Shown here: one piece after another, positions 5,997 to 6,377 of the stretch
How positions within the stretch are numbered: position 1 is the stretch's first letter
Layout: each line of letters begins with the position of its first letter
Source: Acidaminococcaceae bacterium
Lineage (GTDB): Bacteria; Bacillota; Negativicutes; Acidaminococcales; Acidaminococcaceae
NCBI GenBank assembly: GCA_017443165.1
Contig: JAFSOW010000053.1
Location: 1 to 6,377, forward strand
Length of the DNA stretch: 6,377 nt
Direction of reading: 5' to 3'
The notes under the pieces: generated by a model
Databases searched by the model: none
What the model was told of the DNA's origin: nothing
Seen by the model: the letters and a program-made list of their open reading frames with translations, nothing else
Position numbers and translations under genes: made by a program

Positions 5997-6377
5997 ATGG
6001 ATAAAGACAAAACAGTGGCCGTCGTGATGGGTGGTCCTTCGGCGGAAGAACAGATATCCCTGTCCACGGGTCACGCTATGGCGTCAGCGTTGCGGGGTAA
6101 AGGTTATAACGTGAAGGAAATCCGACTTGTGCCGCATAATTTTTCCGAGCAGGTGAAGGAAAGCGGCGCGGATGTGGTGGTGATTGCCGTGCACGGTTTA
6201 TACGGCGAGGACGGAAGACTGCAGAGCGCGTTGGAAATGATGGGGATTCCCTATACTGGTTCCGGCGTACTGGCAAGTTCCGTGAGCATGAACAAACTGA
6301 CTGCCAAACGGGTATTCCTGGGCAGCAACATCCCGACGCCGGATTATATTTTCCTGCATCGCCGGGACCGGGGAAAA
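5997..6377 (+). CDS. ddl: D-alanine--D-alanine ligase (Ddl), 5' part only
   Basis: ATP-grasp enzyme of the cytosol that joins two D-Ala to make the dipeptide later used by MurF. The first 127 codons are present and the frame is still open at the window edge; the family is usually 300-370 residues, so more than half is missing. What is seen is the N-terminal domain. VVMGGPSAEEQISLSTG (9-25) has E17 aligned with E15 of E. coli DdlB, which contacts the first D-Ala. HGLYGEDG (66-73) has H66 aligned with the DdlB active-site His63. It continues with IPYTGSGVLASSVSMNK, where K100 matches the ATP-contacting Lys of the usual MDK motif, here MNK. The catalytic ATP-grasp core lies outside, so D-Ala-D-Ala versus D-Ala-D-Lac specificity cannot be judged. 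It follows murC by 14 nt and is probably in the same transcript. Confidence 0.95.
   Translation, partial: MDKDKTVAVVMGGPSAEEQISLSTGHAMASALRGKGYNVKEIRLVPHNFSEQVKESGADVVVIAVHGLYGEDGRLQSALEMMGIPYTGSGVLASSVSMNKLTAKRVFLGSNIPTPDYIFLHRRDRGK

Overview
The window is one uninterrupted, same-strand stretch of a division and cell wall (dcw) cluster. It encodes most of the enzymes that build lipid II, the peptidoglycan precursor. In order: the 3' part of murF, then mraY, murD, murG and murC complete, then the 5' part of ddl. All six are on the + strand and tightly packed, with gaps of 1 nt (mraY-murD), 26 nt (murD-murG), 85 nt (murG-murC) and 14 nt (murC-ddl). No convincing promoter or intrinsic terminator was seen, so this looks like the inside of one operon. 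There are no RNA genes, mobile elements, CRISPR arrays or genes on the - strand.

How the genes work together: Ddl makes D-Ala-D-Ala. MurC adds L-Ala to UDP-MurNAc and MurD adds D-Glu. MurE (not in the window) would add the third residue, and MurF attaches D-Ala-D-Ala to complete UDP-MurNAc-pentapeptide. MraY transfers phospho-MurNAc-pentapeptide to undecaprenyl phosphate in the membrane (lipid I), and MurG adds GlcNAc to give lipid II. MurC, MurD, MurF and Ddl are cytosolic, MraY is integral to the membrane, and MurG is peripheral on its inner face.

Organism: the base composition is balanced (roughly half GC, by eye), Shine-Dalgarno sites are good, and the protein sequences look Bacillota-like. 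The order murF-mraY-murD-murG-murC-ddl is the E. coli-type order without ftsW, and it has ddl directly after murC, which is unlike Bacillus. Taken together this suggests a diderm Bacillota (Negativicutes, for example a Veillonella/Megasphaera/Dialister/Acidaminococcus relative). That is an inference from gene order and general sequence character, not a database match.

The unusual points are modest: no ftsW between murD and murG, no murB between murC and ddl, a long murF-mraY spacer with an ambiguous mraY start, and a structured 85-nt murG-murC spacer. That spacer carries a near-perfect palindrome, an overlapping alternative stem-loop, and a 10-bp direct repeat at its two ends. I found no previously undescribed system here; this is core housekeeping DNA.
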